A stretch of DNA of 64,000 bases, taken from positions 49,749,869-49,813,868 of the forward strand of contig CM070721.1 of the NCBI GenBank assembly GCA_036346275.1, in the 5' to 3' direction. The DNA comes from Otatea glauca (lineage: Eukaryota; Streptophyta; Magnoliopsida; Poales; Poaceae). Shown here piece by piece: positions 11,833 to 23,050 of the stretch. Numbering within the stretch: position 1 is the first letter of the stretch; every line of letters begins with the position of its first letter. The translations under genes and the position numbers were made by a program. The notes beneath the pieces were generated by a model. The model ran no database searches and was not told the origin of the DNA. It was given only the letters and a program-made list of their open reading frames with translations.

Positions 11833-12511
11833 TGTTAGCGCCAAAATTTGGCAAGGCATGACCAATTTGTTAGGCTAAGAATAAAATTGGATATTTTCAG
11901 ACGATATTGGCTAAAGGGTAAGTTGAGGTAAAATTGGGATAATTGCCGATATCAGTTCTATCTGTAGGAAATTGAGGCCATTACAAATTATGATTGACAA
12001 TGCATCGAAGAAGGATACGATCGGCCTACAAGCTATAAATGGACTAGAGGTGAGTCAAGAATAAAAACAATCAATAAATTAAACAACTCGCATCAACTTT
12101 TTGTCTACTTTTTCCTGTCAAATAGGAGTAGTTTTGTAATTTAGATCTCTTTTAATTCGTCATTGATCAACAAAGTTGCGCATCGTCTATTGTTGATCTT
12201 CTCCGATTACGTCAGGTTTGGTTTTCTCCAATCTTGTTGTGCATCGCTTTTTTTGGGAAAATCTACCTTTATCAACTATCTAATTAGCTCTAACAAGCAA
12301 TTTAGACTTATCGTTACTTTCGATTTAATCGGCTTTGAATAACTATTTAGATCTTTGCTGATTATCACATTAGATCGACTTTGAGCATATTTTCCATCTA
12401 TCTTGCCGATTGCTGAATCAAATCTGCTCGCACGCCTCGAACCAGAATTGAACATAGCGTTCGCATGTGTTTGAGCCGATCAATCCTTCATCAAATTTTT
12501 TGGCTCTAACA
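11833..12511 (+). repeat. 3' LTR of Tat element B1 (679 bp)
   Basis: Runs TGTTAGCGCC to GGCTCTAACA, with inverted ends TGTTAG/CTAACA. A TATA-like GCTATAAATGG occurs near 12029 and ATCAACAAAGTTGCGCATC in the R region. It is homologous to the LTRs at 14066-14614, 24534-25722 and the solo LTR at 24940-25541. Confidence 0.88.
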
Positions 12512-14065
12512 TGCGCCAAACATAAGCTAGCTGCTGGCAGTACATTGTTCTCTATGCCCTAGTGCTGTCACCACTATGCATGGCTCCAACCCCTGAATAT
12601 ACGGATCTTTCTAACTTTTGTGCTAACTACAATCACGCTCGTAAACCAATATACAAAGATCCACTAGATCAATCTAAACAACATGATTGAAATGACTTAC
12701 AGATCAAAATAGATCATAAGCAAACATTGCATATATTGACAACCATAAAAAAGAAACAATAGAAGCAGCTAAAATATATCGAAACAACTAGAACATGAAA
12801 GATTACAACAACCACTTGAGATTACGTTGTTACTTACAAAAGTTGAAGTAGGACTCCGGCGGGGATTCGCCGCTAAAGAACAACTCTAATCTAGCCTATC
12901 AACTAGAAGAACGAATTTAGAGGATCAAAATTCACCAAAATTGTGCTGGGGCATTGGGAGAGGATTGCCAAAACAAAGAGGATGGGTGCCCTTTTAAAGG
13001 GGGCTGACACCCCCTAGTACCGGTCTACTATTGTTGTGTATAGTTTGGCGCTATGGTGGCGTGGGCTAACTCTACACTCTAACTCTAGAATCTAGAGTCG
13101 GTTCAACTCCCTATGTGTGTACGTCATGTGGGCCCTGTTTGAATCTTGGTAGTTTTTTTTCTAAAGTTTGAATTGGTTTCTAAAAATTTAGTAGAATCTG
13201 TTACCTTGTCGCTTGGCATAATACGGATACGTAGACTTCTAAAAAATCCTCTGAAGAAGGTTAGTGGCTAGTGGGGGATTGAGCGTTGGCTGGCCCACTG
13301 CTCAATTGCTCTAGGCTTCGGCTCAATATGGCCTTTTGTTATTCTTTGATTACTTTCTAGGTATTTTTGATGATTTCTATAAAGAATATTCCAAAAATAT
13401 ATTCTTCGATTTTGAGTTAGGGTTAGCGGTAATAAACCATAATATAATCATTTTCTTACTAATTTATCGGGAACTTAGGACATGTAAACACACATAAATG
13501 AGTTCCACCAGCTGCTCACCTCCATTGATCCTCTCCCATGCTGAGCTACATTTGCTTCTCTCTCATTGAGAAGCCGCCGCATTGCTCTCTATTGTTGCTA
13601 CTTGCTAGGGTTTGCATTCAACATTGAATTGGGGCAGCGAGAGCGATGTTCATAGAGGGCAACCTAGTGCAACTTGACTTGCTCACATGCGGGCATGAAC
13701 ACATAGCCCAGGTGCCAACGTTGTGACCACCTAAGTACCACTGCTACCACATTCAACCTTCAAATCTATGGCTTTGCCTTCAATCTTTTTCTGTCCCACT
13801 TTCTTCAGCCCCAACTAGTAAGAATCAATAAATTTCCTACAGTGGGCTTGGAGTTCATCTCCGTTCCATCCGGTGTGCCATCAGCCCAAGGTCTCGAATT
13901 TTGGTTTTAATTTTTTTTGCACCCACCGAAATCATTGAAATTCAGTTATTTCAAAAAAATTTATTTATTCACAAAAATTGACCAAAATTTGAATTTTGAA
14001 AAACATTTGACCAAAATTTAAAATTTTGGACAAAATTCAAATGAACCCATTGAAATATAACTGAG
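12512..14065. other. Unassigned DNA between the two Tat elements
   Basis: No coding region or retroelement domain recognised. At 13129 GGGCCCTGTTTGAATCTTGG resembles the start of Tourist-type MITEs, but no matching far end was found. 13920-14060 is AT-rich with repeated caaaattt words. Probably older intergenic or transposon debris. Confidence 0.5.
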
Positions 14066-14614
14066 TGTTAGTGCCAAAAAAGAGGCAATTGGCTTCAACA
14101 CACGCGAACGTAGAGTTCAACGAGTTCTAGGTGTGCGAGTCGAATTGATCCTAGAAATGATAAGAAAAAATCTAGACAGCTATTACAGCTGATTAGATGA
14201 TAAAGATATGTTTTTTTAAAAAGACAATGCGCAATAAGATCGGTATCAAAACTAACCTGAGATAACTTGCGTAAGTTGATGATGGTCAAAACGGCGATGC
14301 GAAACTTTATTGATCAAAAACGAATTACAGAGAAAATATTCTAAGTATACAAATTACTCATAGTAGACAAAAAGTAAATAAAAGTAGATGCGAATAGTTG
14401 ATTGATTGGCTGATGATCATCATCTTGCCTCTCGACCCCTTTTTATAGTGCCTAGGCCGATCGTATCCTTCTCCGATTCCTCAAAATCTACAATTCATAT
14501 CGGCTTCAACTTCGGAAGACAAATTCCACTTTGAACCGTATCGATTAAGATTCTTTATCCATACTTAAACTCTCCTCCTAAATTGGCCACTTCTGCCAAA
14601 TTCTCGTATCAACA
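14066..14614 (-). repeat. 3' LTR of Tat element B2 (549 bp)
   Basis: On the plus strand it runs TGTTAGTGCC to CGTATCAACA. It matches the outer parts of 24534-25722 and is in inverted orientation to the LTR of B1. Confidence 0.87.
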
Positions 14615-16491
14615 TATACACCCTATTTTTGGGAGATGAAATGAATCATCCAAAAAATCATGTTCATCGGCTTCACCATGAATTCTCCTTTTCACACTCT
14701 TCTCGCTACTATTCACCGTAACTTCTCCATTTCTCATGTTGTAAAATCTGGGAACGTGCAATTTCTCACCATATTTGCCCTTGAAACTTCATTGAAATTA
14801 CCTGCCAAATGCCATTGGTTTCACCTGGCTATAAATACCGCATTTCACCTATATCATTTTTACACCTCCGTGAACATAATTCTCACATCATCGGCTTCAA
14901 CCACATCTTTTCCAACTTCAGTACTTTTCATCGCTCTTCTTTGTCGGCTCACACCAAATGGACCCCACACAGGTACTCATTCCTGTGCCCGATCATGAAG
15001 ATCAATACTACCTAGGTCCGTTAGGAAACCTAGATCTGTCGGCCATCGTAGAACAAGACATACCTAGACTTCCTCTGTATGCTCCAAAGTGCAATATTGA
15101 TGTATGGAGAGAAATCTTCATAGTTTGGCCGACATCGCTGAAGGGCTAGAGAGATTGGTACAATCGGGTATAGGTGAAAAAAATACCTTTATGGGAACAG
15201 ATGTGCATAGCGGAGTGCGTTCCTCTTTCTCTAGCCGATCTAGAAGCCAACGAGCCCTTGGTGGCCACGACATATTATATTTCTAGTCGAACACCCTGGA
15301 CGCCTTTATGTTCATGTCAGGCCCTATCGACCTAACTCTCCTAAATGTGGCATAGCTTTGTTGCTTGAGGCTAGATGGGGATCAAATATCAGTTTTCAGT
15401 TTCAAGCTCCAATATAAACTAGTTTCCACTAAGGGAGAAGATTGGAGCCAATAAATCAGTGAAAACAGTGGGATCGGCCTAGTATTAGATCGGGAACATA
15501 TTGCTTTCCTGAATATGTGGCTTGACCGATATGTAGTCTATGGCGCATCTTTGGACCTGACTCAAGTATATCAGGTACTAGTAGAGAAGTTGGTAGAGGG
15601 CCATCGGTTAGCTTTAGGAAAAATGTTCTTGGGAGCCGTTTTCCAAATGATGCACATTATCCGCAGTCGGCTTTTTACTGAAGCAGGATCTTATTTAGTT
15701 GGCAATGTGGGTGGTCCCCTTTGGTTCATCCAGATTTGAATACTTTGTTTTTAGCTGTCTTTTTAATATTGACACGGCCATGATGACCGCTGATCCTTTG
15801 CGGAGAGACTCATTCTTTGCTACTCCAACACCAACATTACCCTTATTGGAGAAAGAAAATATTTATCTTTGTTTTTCTGACTAAACAACGAAGACTTTCC
15901 AAAGAGCGAATTCTTTCGATACAGAGATGCCGACGGTTATCCATGCCCATCTTTTCTTTACTTAACAACCGATAGTGATGACATGCCTCAGGAGACGTTG
16001 GATTGTATAAGAACTTTATCTCTCCGAGTGTACTTTGTGTCGGCTTGCATTCAAAAGGATGGATGTTCCAGTTGTCTTATGAATTTTACGATCTGACAGT
16101 CTATGCAAGGCAATTGTGCTTTGGACAGATCTCTCCAAGCTTCTGCCTCCTCGATCGACTGCGCCGAAGAGATCGGATGCGCCGAACCTCAGGGGCTGAG
16201 ATTGCCCTTCATACAGCTGATGACCTTCAAGTTCAAGACTTGCCCCATTTTCTGTTGCACAATCGAACAACAAGCATGTTCCTCAACTGGTGGTCAGCTA
16301 TCTCTACTGCACTCTATCCTAAGGAACGGATATTTCCAGTGATCATCTCTTACTTCTTTCCAGACCTCTTGCCTGAGCCGATTATCCGAACTAACTCTAC
16401 TAATAGAGGCTCGAGTTCTAGCAGTGATGCTAGCACATTGGGCTATACTAACTCGAGCTTCATCAATATTACTGGCGATGTATTGGCTAAG

Positions 16492-16564
16492 TTAGTTGCT
16501 TTTTTATCGTAACTTCAACTGCTCTCTAATCTTGCTAATCAGTTTGTGCTTTTATACTTTGTAG
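16492..16564 (+). other. First intron of antisense PMD gene in B2 (donor mutated)
   Basis: 73 bp, same position and phase as the intron at 9880-9948 in B1. The acceptor TTTGTAG is intact. The donor reads TTAGTT where B1 has GTAGTC, so it would no longer be spliced normally. Confidence 0.65.
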
Positions 16565-16776
16565 ACCAAACAAATTGGGAAGAAGCCCTCCAATGGTTCA
16601 TTAGGCATGGGCCAATCGAGTAAAAGGCCTCGCCCTAACATTGGAGTCACTATCGCCGGTTACTCATCGGCTACATTGGGAAGAAACACGGATGCCCTAG
16701 CAAGAAAGCTACTTTAAAGGGCCCTCCTCAAGAAGCATCGAGTGAGTATTCACCATAGGGTTCAGCCACGGGCTAG

Positions 16777-16857
16777 GTAAAATATACTCTGAGCTAATTT
16801 TTTATTATTTTTTAAATAATTGACTTTCTAACAAGATTTCTTTGATGCCCCTTATAG
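16777..16857 (+). other. Second intron of antisense PMD gene in B2
   Basis: 81 bp, AT-rich, donor GTAAAATATA after CGGGCTAG, acceptor CCTTATAG. B1 has GGGCCAG followed by GTAAAACTTC at the corresponding place (minus strand, near 9535), so the donor is conserved. Confidence 0.6.
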
Positions 16858-18024
16858 CTTGTACCCCCCACGCCTGCTTTTACGCCCGATATAGAGGCCG
16901 ATCTAACGCCTTTGCCGACACAAACGACACTGCAAACTCACATCACCTTGGCTGAGAGGACTTATGCTGCTGCTTCGCCCGTCAACAAACATCCTCCTCA
17001 CTTACGCATCAGTTGGGGTTCTACTTTTCAGACCTTGAAGACGAGGAGGAGGCTGTGGAGAGGGTTCCCACTGAAATCGAGAAGATAATCTTGGTTTTGA
17101 AGGATCCGTCGGCTCTGGGTATCAAGCAGAAAATCAAACATTTCTTTGACTTGCTATACACTCCATTGGCTTTGCTGGTCAAGAACACACAACCGATCCG
17201 AGAAGCAATGGATGCTGTGAAGGCTGACCTCCCTGAAGAAGCTACAGCTGCACTACTTGACGTTTGCTTTATCGGTGACAAAAAAGAGTCGGTACAAGCG
17301 ATGATGGCAAGGATGGAGCGTCGGGCAGCTTAGCGCCAAGATCAGGAGCATTTAAATCGGTTGGTGGCCAATGCAAAGGCTCAGAAGGCCAAATATGATG
17401 AGACCATCAAGCAGCACAAGGCCACCAAGCAAAGTTGCTCTGACTTAGAGTCGAAGAAGAAACGCCTAGAGGAAGAGCTGGACGAGATGAATTCCCAACT
17501 GGTCAATTCTCAATAGATTTGGGTCCAATCTTCATCAGCACTCAAGACTCAAAAGGCCTTTCTGACTTCATCTCTTGAAGCAGTCGAAGATCAATCGGCT
17601 AAGGTCACTCTAGTGCCTGGAAGCGAAGAGGAAGACATGGCAATCTTCGATGAGCTGCAGAGGACCATTACCAAAGCCGTGGCTATACTTTTTGGTCTTA
17701 GCCACCAAGCATGAACTTTACGTTGTATCGTAGCCAAAAATTAACTGCACCATGTTAATTTGGCTTTCTAGATCAGTAATCGGCCGACTCATATATTCAT
17801 AGTTGATAGCACCGAGTTGATTCATGTTTTAGCCAATTAAGACCATCCCCAAACACTTGGATGGTACTTTTTCAAGTACTTGCCTTAGGGAGTACCACCC
17901 CTTCTAGTGTTTCTAGGATATAGGGGTTATCTTCTACAAGCCAATGCACTCTATATGGCCCTTCTCATGTCGGAGACCACTTACCAAACCGGCTCTCTCT
18001 CAAGCTGATGGATAATATGGTTTT

Positions 18025-18942
18025 TCATACTAAATCATCTTTGTGGAATGATTTAGGCAACACCTTTTTATTGTAAGCCCTTGCGACTCTAGCTTTATTT
18101 TTTTGAATCTGATCCAATGTGCACAACCGTATGTCTGCTAAGTCATCTAGATTGTCGGTCATTGAATCCTTATAATCTTGAACTAATAATCCATTTTGCC
18201 AGACGATTCTAATTGAGTCAATACGAATCTCCAAAGACAACACAACCTCTTGTCCATAAACCAACTGGTACGACGATAGCATTGTTGCCCCGTGGAAAAC
18301 AATCTGATTGGCCCATAGGGACTTTGATAATGTTACATGCCAATTCCTCTGGTTTTCTTCAATTTTCCTCTTAATTAACTTGATCAGGGATTCTAAACCG
18401 ATGAACAATATGCTCCTTGACAAACCCAACTGCCTCAATGTAAGTTACTTTCTTTAAAGGTATTGCCTCGACCCACTTAGAGAAATAATCAATCGTAGTC
18501 AGAATATATTTATGTCCTTTAGATGAGGCAGGGTGTATTTGGCTGATTATATCTATCCCCTGTCCTTTGAATGGCCAAGGCTTGACAATCGGGTGTAGAA
18601 CTGATGCTGGCGCTAATTGCAGATTGCCAAATTTCTGACAAGTTTGGCACCCCCTTGTAGTACTTAAAGTAATCTTTCAGCATCGTCGGCCAAAAATACC
18701 TAGTGCATCTTAGCAGCCACTTCATCTTATGAGCCAAATGATTCTGTTCCAAGACACCTCAATAGTAACCCCTCCAATGTTCGATAATAAAGCGTATCAT
18801 CGAGCAAAATGTAATTCAGGGCTTGTCTCTTAATTTTCCTATTTGTAGGTCTTGATGGATTGGGCAAATAATCGGCTATTTTTGCCCTCCAATCGTTTGC
18901 ATTGGCGCACATGACATCAGTATTTAGGATCATCTTATCCAT
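18025..18942 (-). pseudogene. Tat B2 integrase, core deleted
   Basis: 18942-18727 and 18752-18519 cover the linker and the zinc-binding N-terminus (NHLAHKMKWLLRCTRYFWPTM). The segment with the first catalytic Asp is readable near 18500-18470 (TTIDYFSKWVEA). The reading then jumps from a RFGIP-like segment to LIKLIKRKIEENQRNW (18438-18025). The stretch that normally contains the second Asp and the catalytic Glu is therefore missing. The C-terminal part includes YQLVYGQEVVLSLEIRID. Not functional. Confidence 0.82.
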
Positions 18943-19139
18943 CAGCTCACAATCCTCTAAATGGAAAAAAACATTTTGTAACGCGATGCTTGTTGTGATA
19001 ACAAGTTGGCCTTGCTGTTCATTTCAATAGGGACGTGGTAGATCGTGAAAGAGCTGAATGAGCTAATTATATTGAGGCATTTTTCTATGTATTTAATCAA
19101 GGTTTCATTGTAGCAGTTATACTTCCCTTTTGTTAAACT

Positions 19140-19450
19140 ACCAATAAGGAGCCACCATAGGTCTCAACAGAGTCGACACTGATATTGTCAAGTAACTGTA
19201 GGGCCTTTTAGTAACGCCTCATATTCAGCTTGGTTATTTGAGCACCTGTAGTTTAGCCTAATGCAAACTCAAAACTAAACCCCTTTGGGGATATTAGCAC
19301 TATGCCGATACCATCCCCTTCTCTGCACACTGATCCATCAAAAAACAAGTGCTAAAGTGCCACATACACTAGGTTAGTACCTGTGTTGACTCTATGTTAT
19401 GTTATAAAATCAGCAACCACTTGTCCTTTCATGGCTTTAGCCGATTCATA
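19140..19450 (-). pseudogene. Tat B2 second (archaeal-type) RNase H, decayed
   Basis: Minus frame near 19350 reads LFFDGSVCREGDGIGIVLIS, the start of the additional RNase H found between RT-RNase H and integrase in Tat-lineage elements; the first Asp is present. Stops follow after about 60 residues. Too short to stand alone, but diagnostic for the lineage. Confidence 0.7.
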
Positions 19451-19530
19451 AATTAAGTCAAACTCAATAAGCGTGTAGGCCCATTTCCCAAATTGACCTC
19501 TTAGAATCGGAGCTGAGAGCATATATTTTA

Positions 19531-20611
19531 TTACATCGTTTGGTAGATGACTTTACACGTTGGTGATAATATGTAATGCCTCAACTTAGTGCAAGCAAAA
19601 TATAAAGATAAGCATAGTTTCTTTATAGAATGGTACCTAGTCTCTGTATCAATTAGGCGTCGACTTAAGTAGAATATAACCTGCTCCTTCCTATTGATTT
19701 CTTGCATCAAAACGGCTCCAATTGTTGCTTCTTCAGCCAATATGTAGAGCTTGAATGGTACTCTCTTATGTGGCGCAGCCAATACTGAAGGCTTAGATAA
19801 GTATTTCTTTACACTCTCAAAGGCCTTCTGTTGATCAGCTCCCCACGCAAATTCCTGGCCTCCTTTTAACTTCAGTAACAGGGTAAAAGCACTTATTCGG
19901 CCAAACAAGTTAGACATAAACCATCTTAAATATTTTATCTTGCCGATCAATTTTTGAAGATCTTTTTTGCATTCAGGTGGTTTCGTAACAGCTATAACTT
20001 TGACCCTTTCTTGGTTAACTTTAATTCCTCTTCATGAACCATGAACCCCAAGAATTGGTCATGCGATACCCTAAAAGCACACTTGTACGGATTCATCTTT
20101 AAATCGTGTGCTCTCGTCTTCTTAAACACTCTTTCCAGATTGGCTAGATGTTGATAATCTTCTTTAGACTTTACAACAACATCATCATTGTAGATTTCCA
20201 CAATATGGCTGATTAACTCATGGACAATTATATTCATAGCACGCTGATATGTTACACTAGCATTTTTTAAGCCAAACGTCATGACTACCCACTCAAATAA
20301 ACCTAAGGCACCAGAGCACCTAAAGGCCATTTTAGGGATACTGGCTTCAATCATGAATATTGATTGTAACCTGCATTGCCATCTAGAAAACTAATAATCT
20401 TCTATCCATATGCAGCATCGATAAGCATATCGACTATAGGCATCGGATACTCGTCTTTGGGTGTGGCTTTGTTTAGGTCTCTAAATTCAACACACACCCT
20501 GAGTTTGCTATTTTTCTTCATAACAGGAACGATATTGAAAACCCACTTGGCATATCGGCAAGGCCTGACAAATTTTGCCTCCAATAATCGCTTAATTTCT
20601 TTTTTTTTCAT
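19531..20611 (-). pseudogene. Tat B2 reverse transcriptase-RNase H (frameshifted)
   Basis: 20611-20402 holds the RT fingers (VMKKNSKLRVCVEFRDLNKA, PMPIVDMLIDAAYG). 20354-19992 holds the palm, with the box EIYNDDVVVKSK (usually YIDD) and LGFMVHEEE. 19950-19531 holds the connection and first RNase H (FAWGADQQKAFESVKKYL, IGAVLMQE, VIFYLSRRL). Two frame breaks separate the three parts. Confidence 0.85.
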
Positions 20612-21047
20612 ATATGGCCAGATTGAATCATCTAGGAGACTGCTTAAATGACCTATATCCCGATTTTATTGGTAGCCGATGTTTAACCAATTGTCGGCTT
20701 AAACTAGTCATCTCATGATATTCTTAGGCAAAGCAATCTTTAAAATTCCTTAAAAGCTTGACTAACCTTTCTTTCTATTCTACTACTAACTTTGAACTGA
20801 TAAAAGTTGGATTTTTCCTATCGCCATTGCCTATATCAACTTTGTCCAACAAATTTGTAGACGTAAAAACCTTGGCCTAACTTTTCAACAAATCCTCTAT
20901 AGCCTCATAGCTATATATCTTTTGTCGATAGCTTCGCATTTTATCTTCTAAAGCTTTCATTGCCGACTTGGACTCCATTGGTGTAGTATTTCATTTGTCC
21001 GATAAAATGTGCTCAGCCTTAACTACGACAAGTCTTGTCTTGTTAAT

Positions 21048-21754
21048 TTAGATGAAATCGCAATCGTCGAGAATTTTGCCCGATATATATTCAGCTCCAT
21101 CGTGTTGCCAATTTGCTTTTGAACTAGCTATAGCTATATAAGACAATGTGTTGGCATGAACCACTTCCACTTCATCTCCATTACACTGAATTAACATCTG
21201 ATGCATGATCGATGAAATGCAATAATTTGCGTGGATCCAATCTCGTCCTAATAACACACTATAGCTTTCTTTGGCGTCCACCACAAAAAAAAAGCCGTCG
21301 GCAATGTTTTACTGCCAATTGCAAGCTCCGTCACCATCACCTCCTTCGCTTTAGTGGGGTCTCTAGTAAAATCGTTCAAAACAATACCGGACTTGATAAG
21401 ATCTTTATCGGAGTTACCCTGCTTTTTGCATGTCGTATAAGGCATTAGGTTGGCAGTTTCTCCCCCACCTACTAGCATTCTTGATATCGGCTTGCCATTA
21501 ATTTGTCCTTTCAAATATAACGGCTTGAGATGTCGATGATCTTCTTGGGGCTTTTCAAAGACTATATCTTGTGGTCCTAAGCATAATTGAGCAAAAGCTT
21601 TCTTGGCCAATGTGGTGCTTATCTTGAATTCAGTTGGTAGGGTAAACACCATATTGATGTCAACTGAAGGTGGAGAATCATTGTAGATCATGGGGGAATC
21701 TAAATCATCGGCTGAGTCAAACTCGTCCTCAACTGGTTTTTTTTCTTCCTCCAT
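21048..21754 (-). pseudogene. Tat B2 aspartic protease region, catalytic Asp lost
   Basis: Two overlapping minus frames. 21754-21248 includes ISRMLVGGGETANLMPY; in Tat-type proteases this place reads with Asp-Gly-Gly, so the catalytic Asp is Gly here. 21284-21048 continues with SYSVLLGRDWIHANYC, the usual segment after the protease. The protease would be inactive even without the frame break. Confidence 0.78.
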
Positions 21755-23050
21755 TCCTTTTTAACAAGCTTGATCGAACGATGCTCATTAAAGGTTCTAT
21801 CCCTCTCTTTTTCCTGTTTTGTCTTCCTCAATTCTTGGGTCCGTAATCGCTGAAGCCTTCTCCGCTGGGATCGACTTAGCCCTGGAGGACACTATCTGGG
21901 CATTGGTTCAATCGGCTCATGAATCTTGCCTGCCAGATCCATACCAGCAAAATAATTGGACCCCTCACTCTGATATATGTGTTTTTGCCTCCAAATCAAC
22001 TCAAAAATCCTATCTTTAAACGATCTTCATTGCCTATCGTTTTGGTATTCGTACTGCTGATGTTGCATTGGACATGAGAAAAATGAAGGCAATGCTGATC
22101 TCTCTCTCTACAAAATTGGCGAAAAGAGCACAACTGGTGATCTCTTTTAGGGCCACTTAGTCGATATGTATCGACTAGCCGTCGTGTAGGACTTTGTTGT
22201 GATATGCTATTCCTTCTTTCATATTTCGCCAATAATTAGGAAAAAGTAGGTTTTGGCTTTTGTATCAGCTTGCATGGCGGCAATGCTCTCTCAGCTTTAT
22301 ACCATTTGCTAGCCTGCAATTCTCCCTTTCGCTTGACTATTCTGGAATTCCTTCCTTCACAGTCAGTTTCTATCTAGATAAAGCCGACTGTGATCGTAAG
22401 GGTTGCCTTGCCATCGGAGCCTGACTTCAAGTCAGCTTGCCGCACTATTTTTGTTGATGACAATTGCACTTGCCTCCTGGATTCCGCAGCTTATGTCGGC
22501 TCTTCCTTTTTTGCAGAATAGTTAACTATGTTTATAGGAAAAGGATTAGCGTCTAACTGTATCGTCGGCTCCTTCGCAAATTTTAATCAGCCATCCTCTA
22601 TAGCCGATTGTATCTGTTGATGAAAAAACATTGCAATCATTAGTATTATGAGAAAAAGATTGATGCCATTTGCAATACCTCCATCTCTTATTTCATCAGT
22701 CGATAGTAGGACATGGCCCTCAGGTAGGCGTATTAACTTTTCTTGCAATAATAGGTCAAAAATATGATCACACTTTGTTACTTCAAAGGCATATTTTACT
22801 TTAGAACGAATCTTAGTCGGCTTAAGCCATAAATAGATTAAAGACTTTTTGCTTCCTTTAACCCATTCGGTTATGTTTAATTCAGTCTCATCGTCATCAG
22901 ATGAATCATTTGACTTGTATTTGATGAGATTGACCGTAGTTTTCCCCTTGTCTTTGTTATTTTGAACTTACCCTTAAAGCACTAATTATTAGAGAAACGA
23001 CCTTCTTTAGCCAATACTCGATGCAAGAGGTGACTTAAATGAGTGAATTC
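21755..23050 (-). other. Degenerate gag-protease linker of Tat B2
   Basis: About 1.3 kb between recognisable gag and protease, with stops in all frames. Acidic and Lys-rich fragments typical of gag C-termini can be glimpsed on the minus strand (for example around 22850-22950), but no zinc knuckle could be read with confidence. Confidence 0.5.

Larger units (their letters stand above)
8274..12511 (+). mobile_element. Tat-type Ty3/gypsy element B1, 3' part only
   Basis: Plus-oriented 3' portion of a Tat-lineage element. It holds an antisense PMD gene, a polypurine tract (AAAAAATGGGGCA near 11815-11830) and a 679-bp LTR at 11833-12511. The same parts, inverted, form the 3' end of element B2. 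The 5' part and pol are not seen: gypsy A begins at 8273, and the remainder should lie left of it. 8274-8589 corresponds to the spacer between pol and the PMD gene in B2 and has no ORF of its own. Confidence 0.8.
14958..17714 (+). pseudogene. Plant mobile domain (PMD) gene antisense in Tat element B2, decayed
   Basis: Starts at ATG 14958 (MDPTQVLIPVPDHEDQYYLG) with the PMD core LPLYAPKCNIDVWREIF, then a frame break. 15515-15736 gives MWLDRYVVYGASLD and VGNVGGPLWFIQ. 15950-16491 gives YEFYDLTVYARQLCFGQISPS, LNWWSAISTALYPKER and GYTNSSFINITGDVLAK. Intron 16492-16564 precedes TKQIGKKPSNG and an SSKRPRPN basic stretch. Intron 16777-16857 precedes LVPPTPAFTPDIEAD. 17013-17333 is an acidic then helical region (FYFSDLEDEEEAVERV), and 17340-17714 a coiled coil ending FGLSHQA. 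Stops at the conserved Trp after WFIQ and several shifts make it a pseudogene. It is transcribed opposite to the element's own genes. Family assignment is by recognition; role unknown. Confidence 0.82.

Noticed and set aside
13129..13460. Tourist-type MITE beginning GGGCCCTGTTTG
   Set aside because: No matching inverse end or TAA-type duplication was found.
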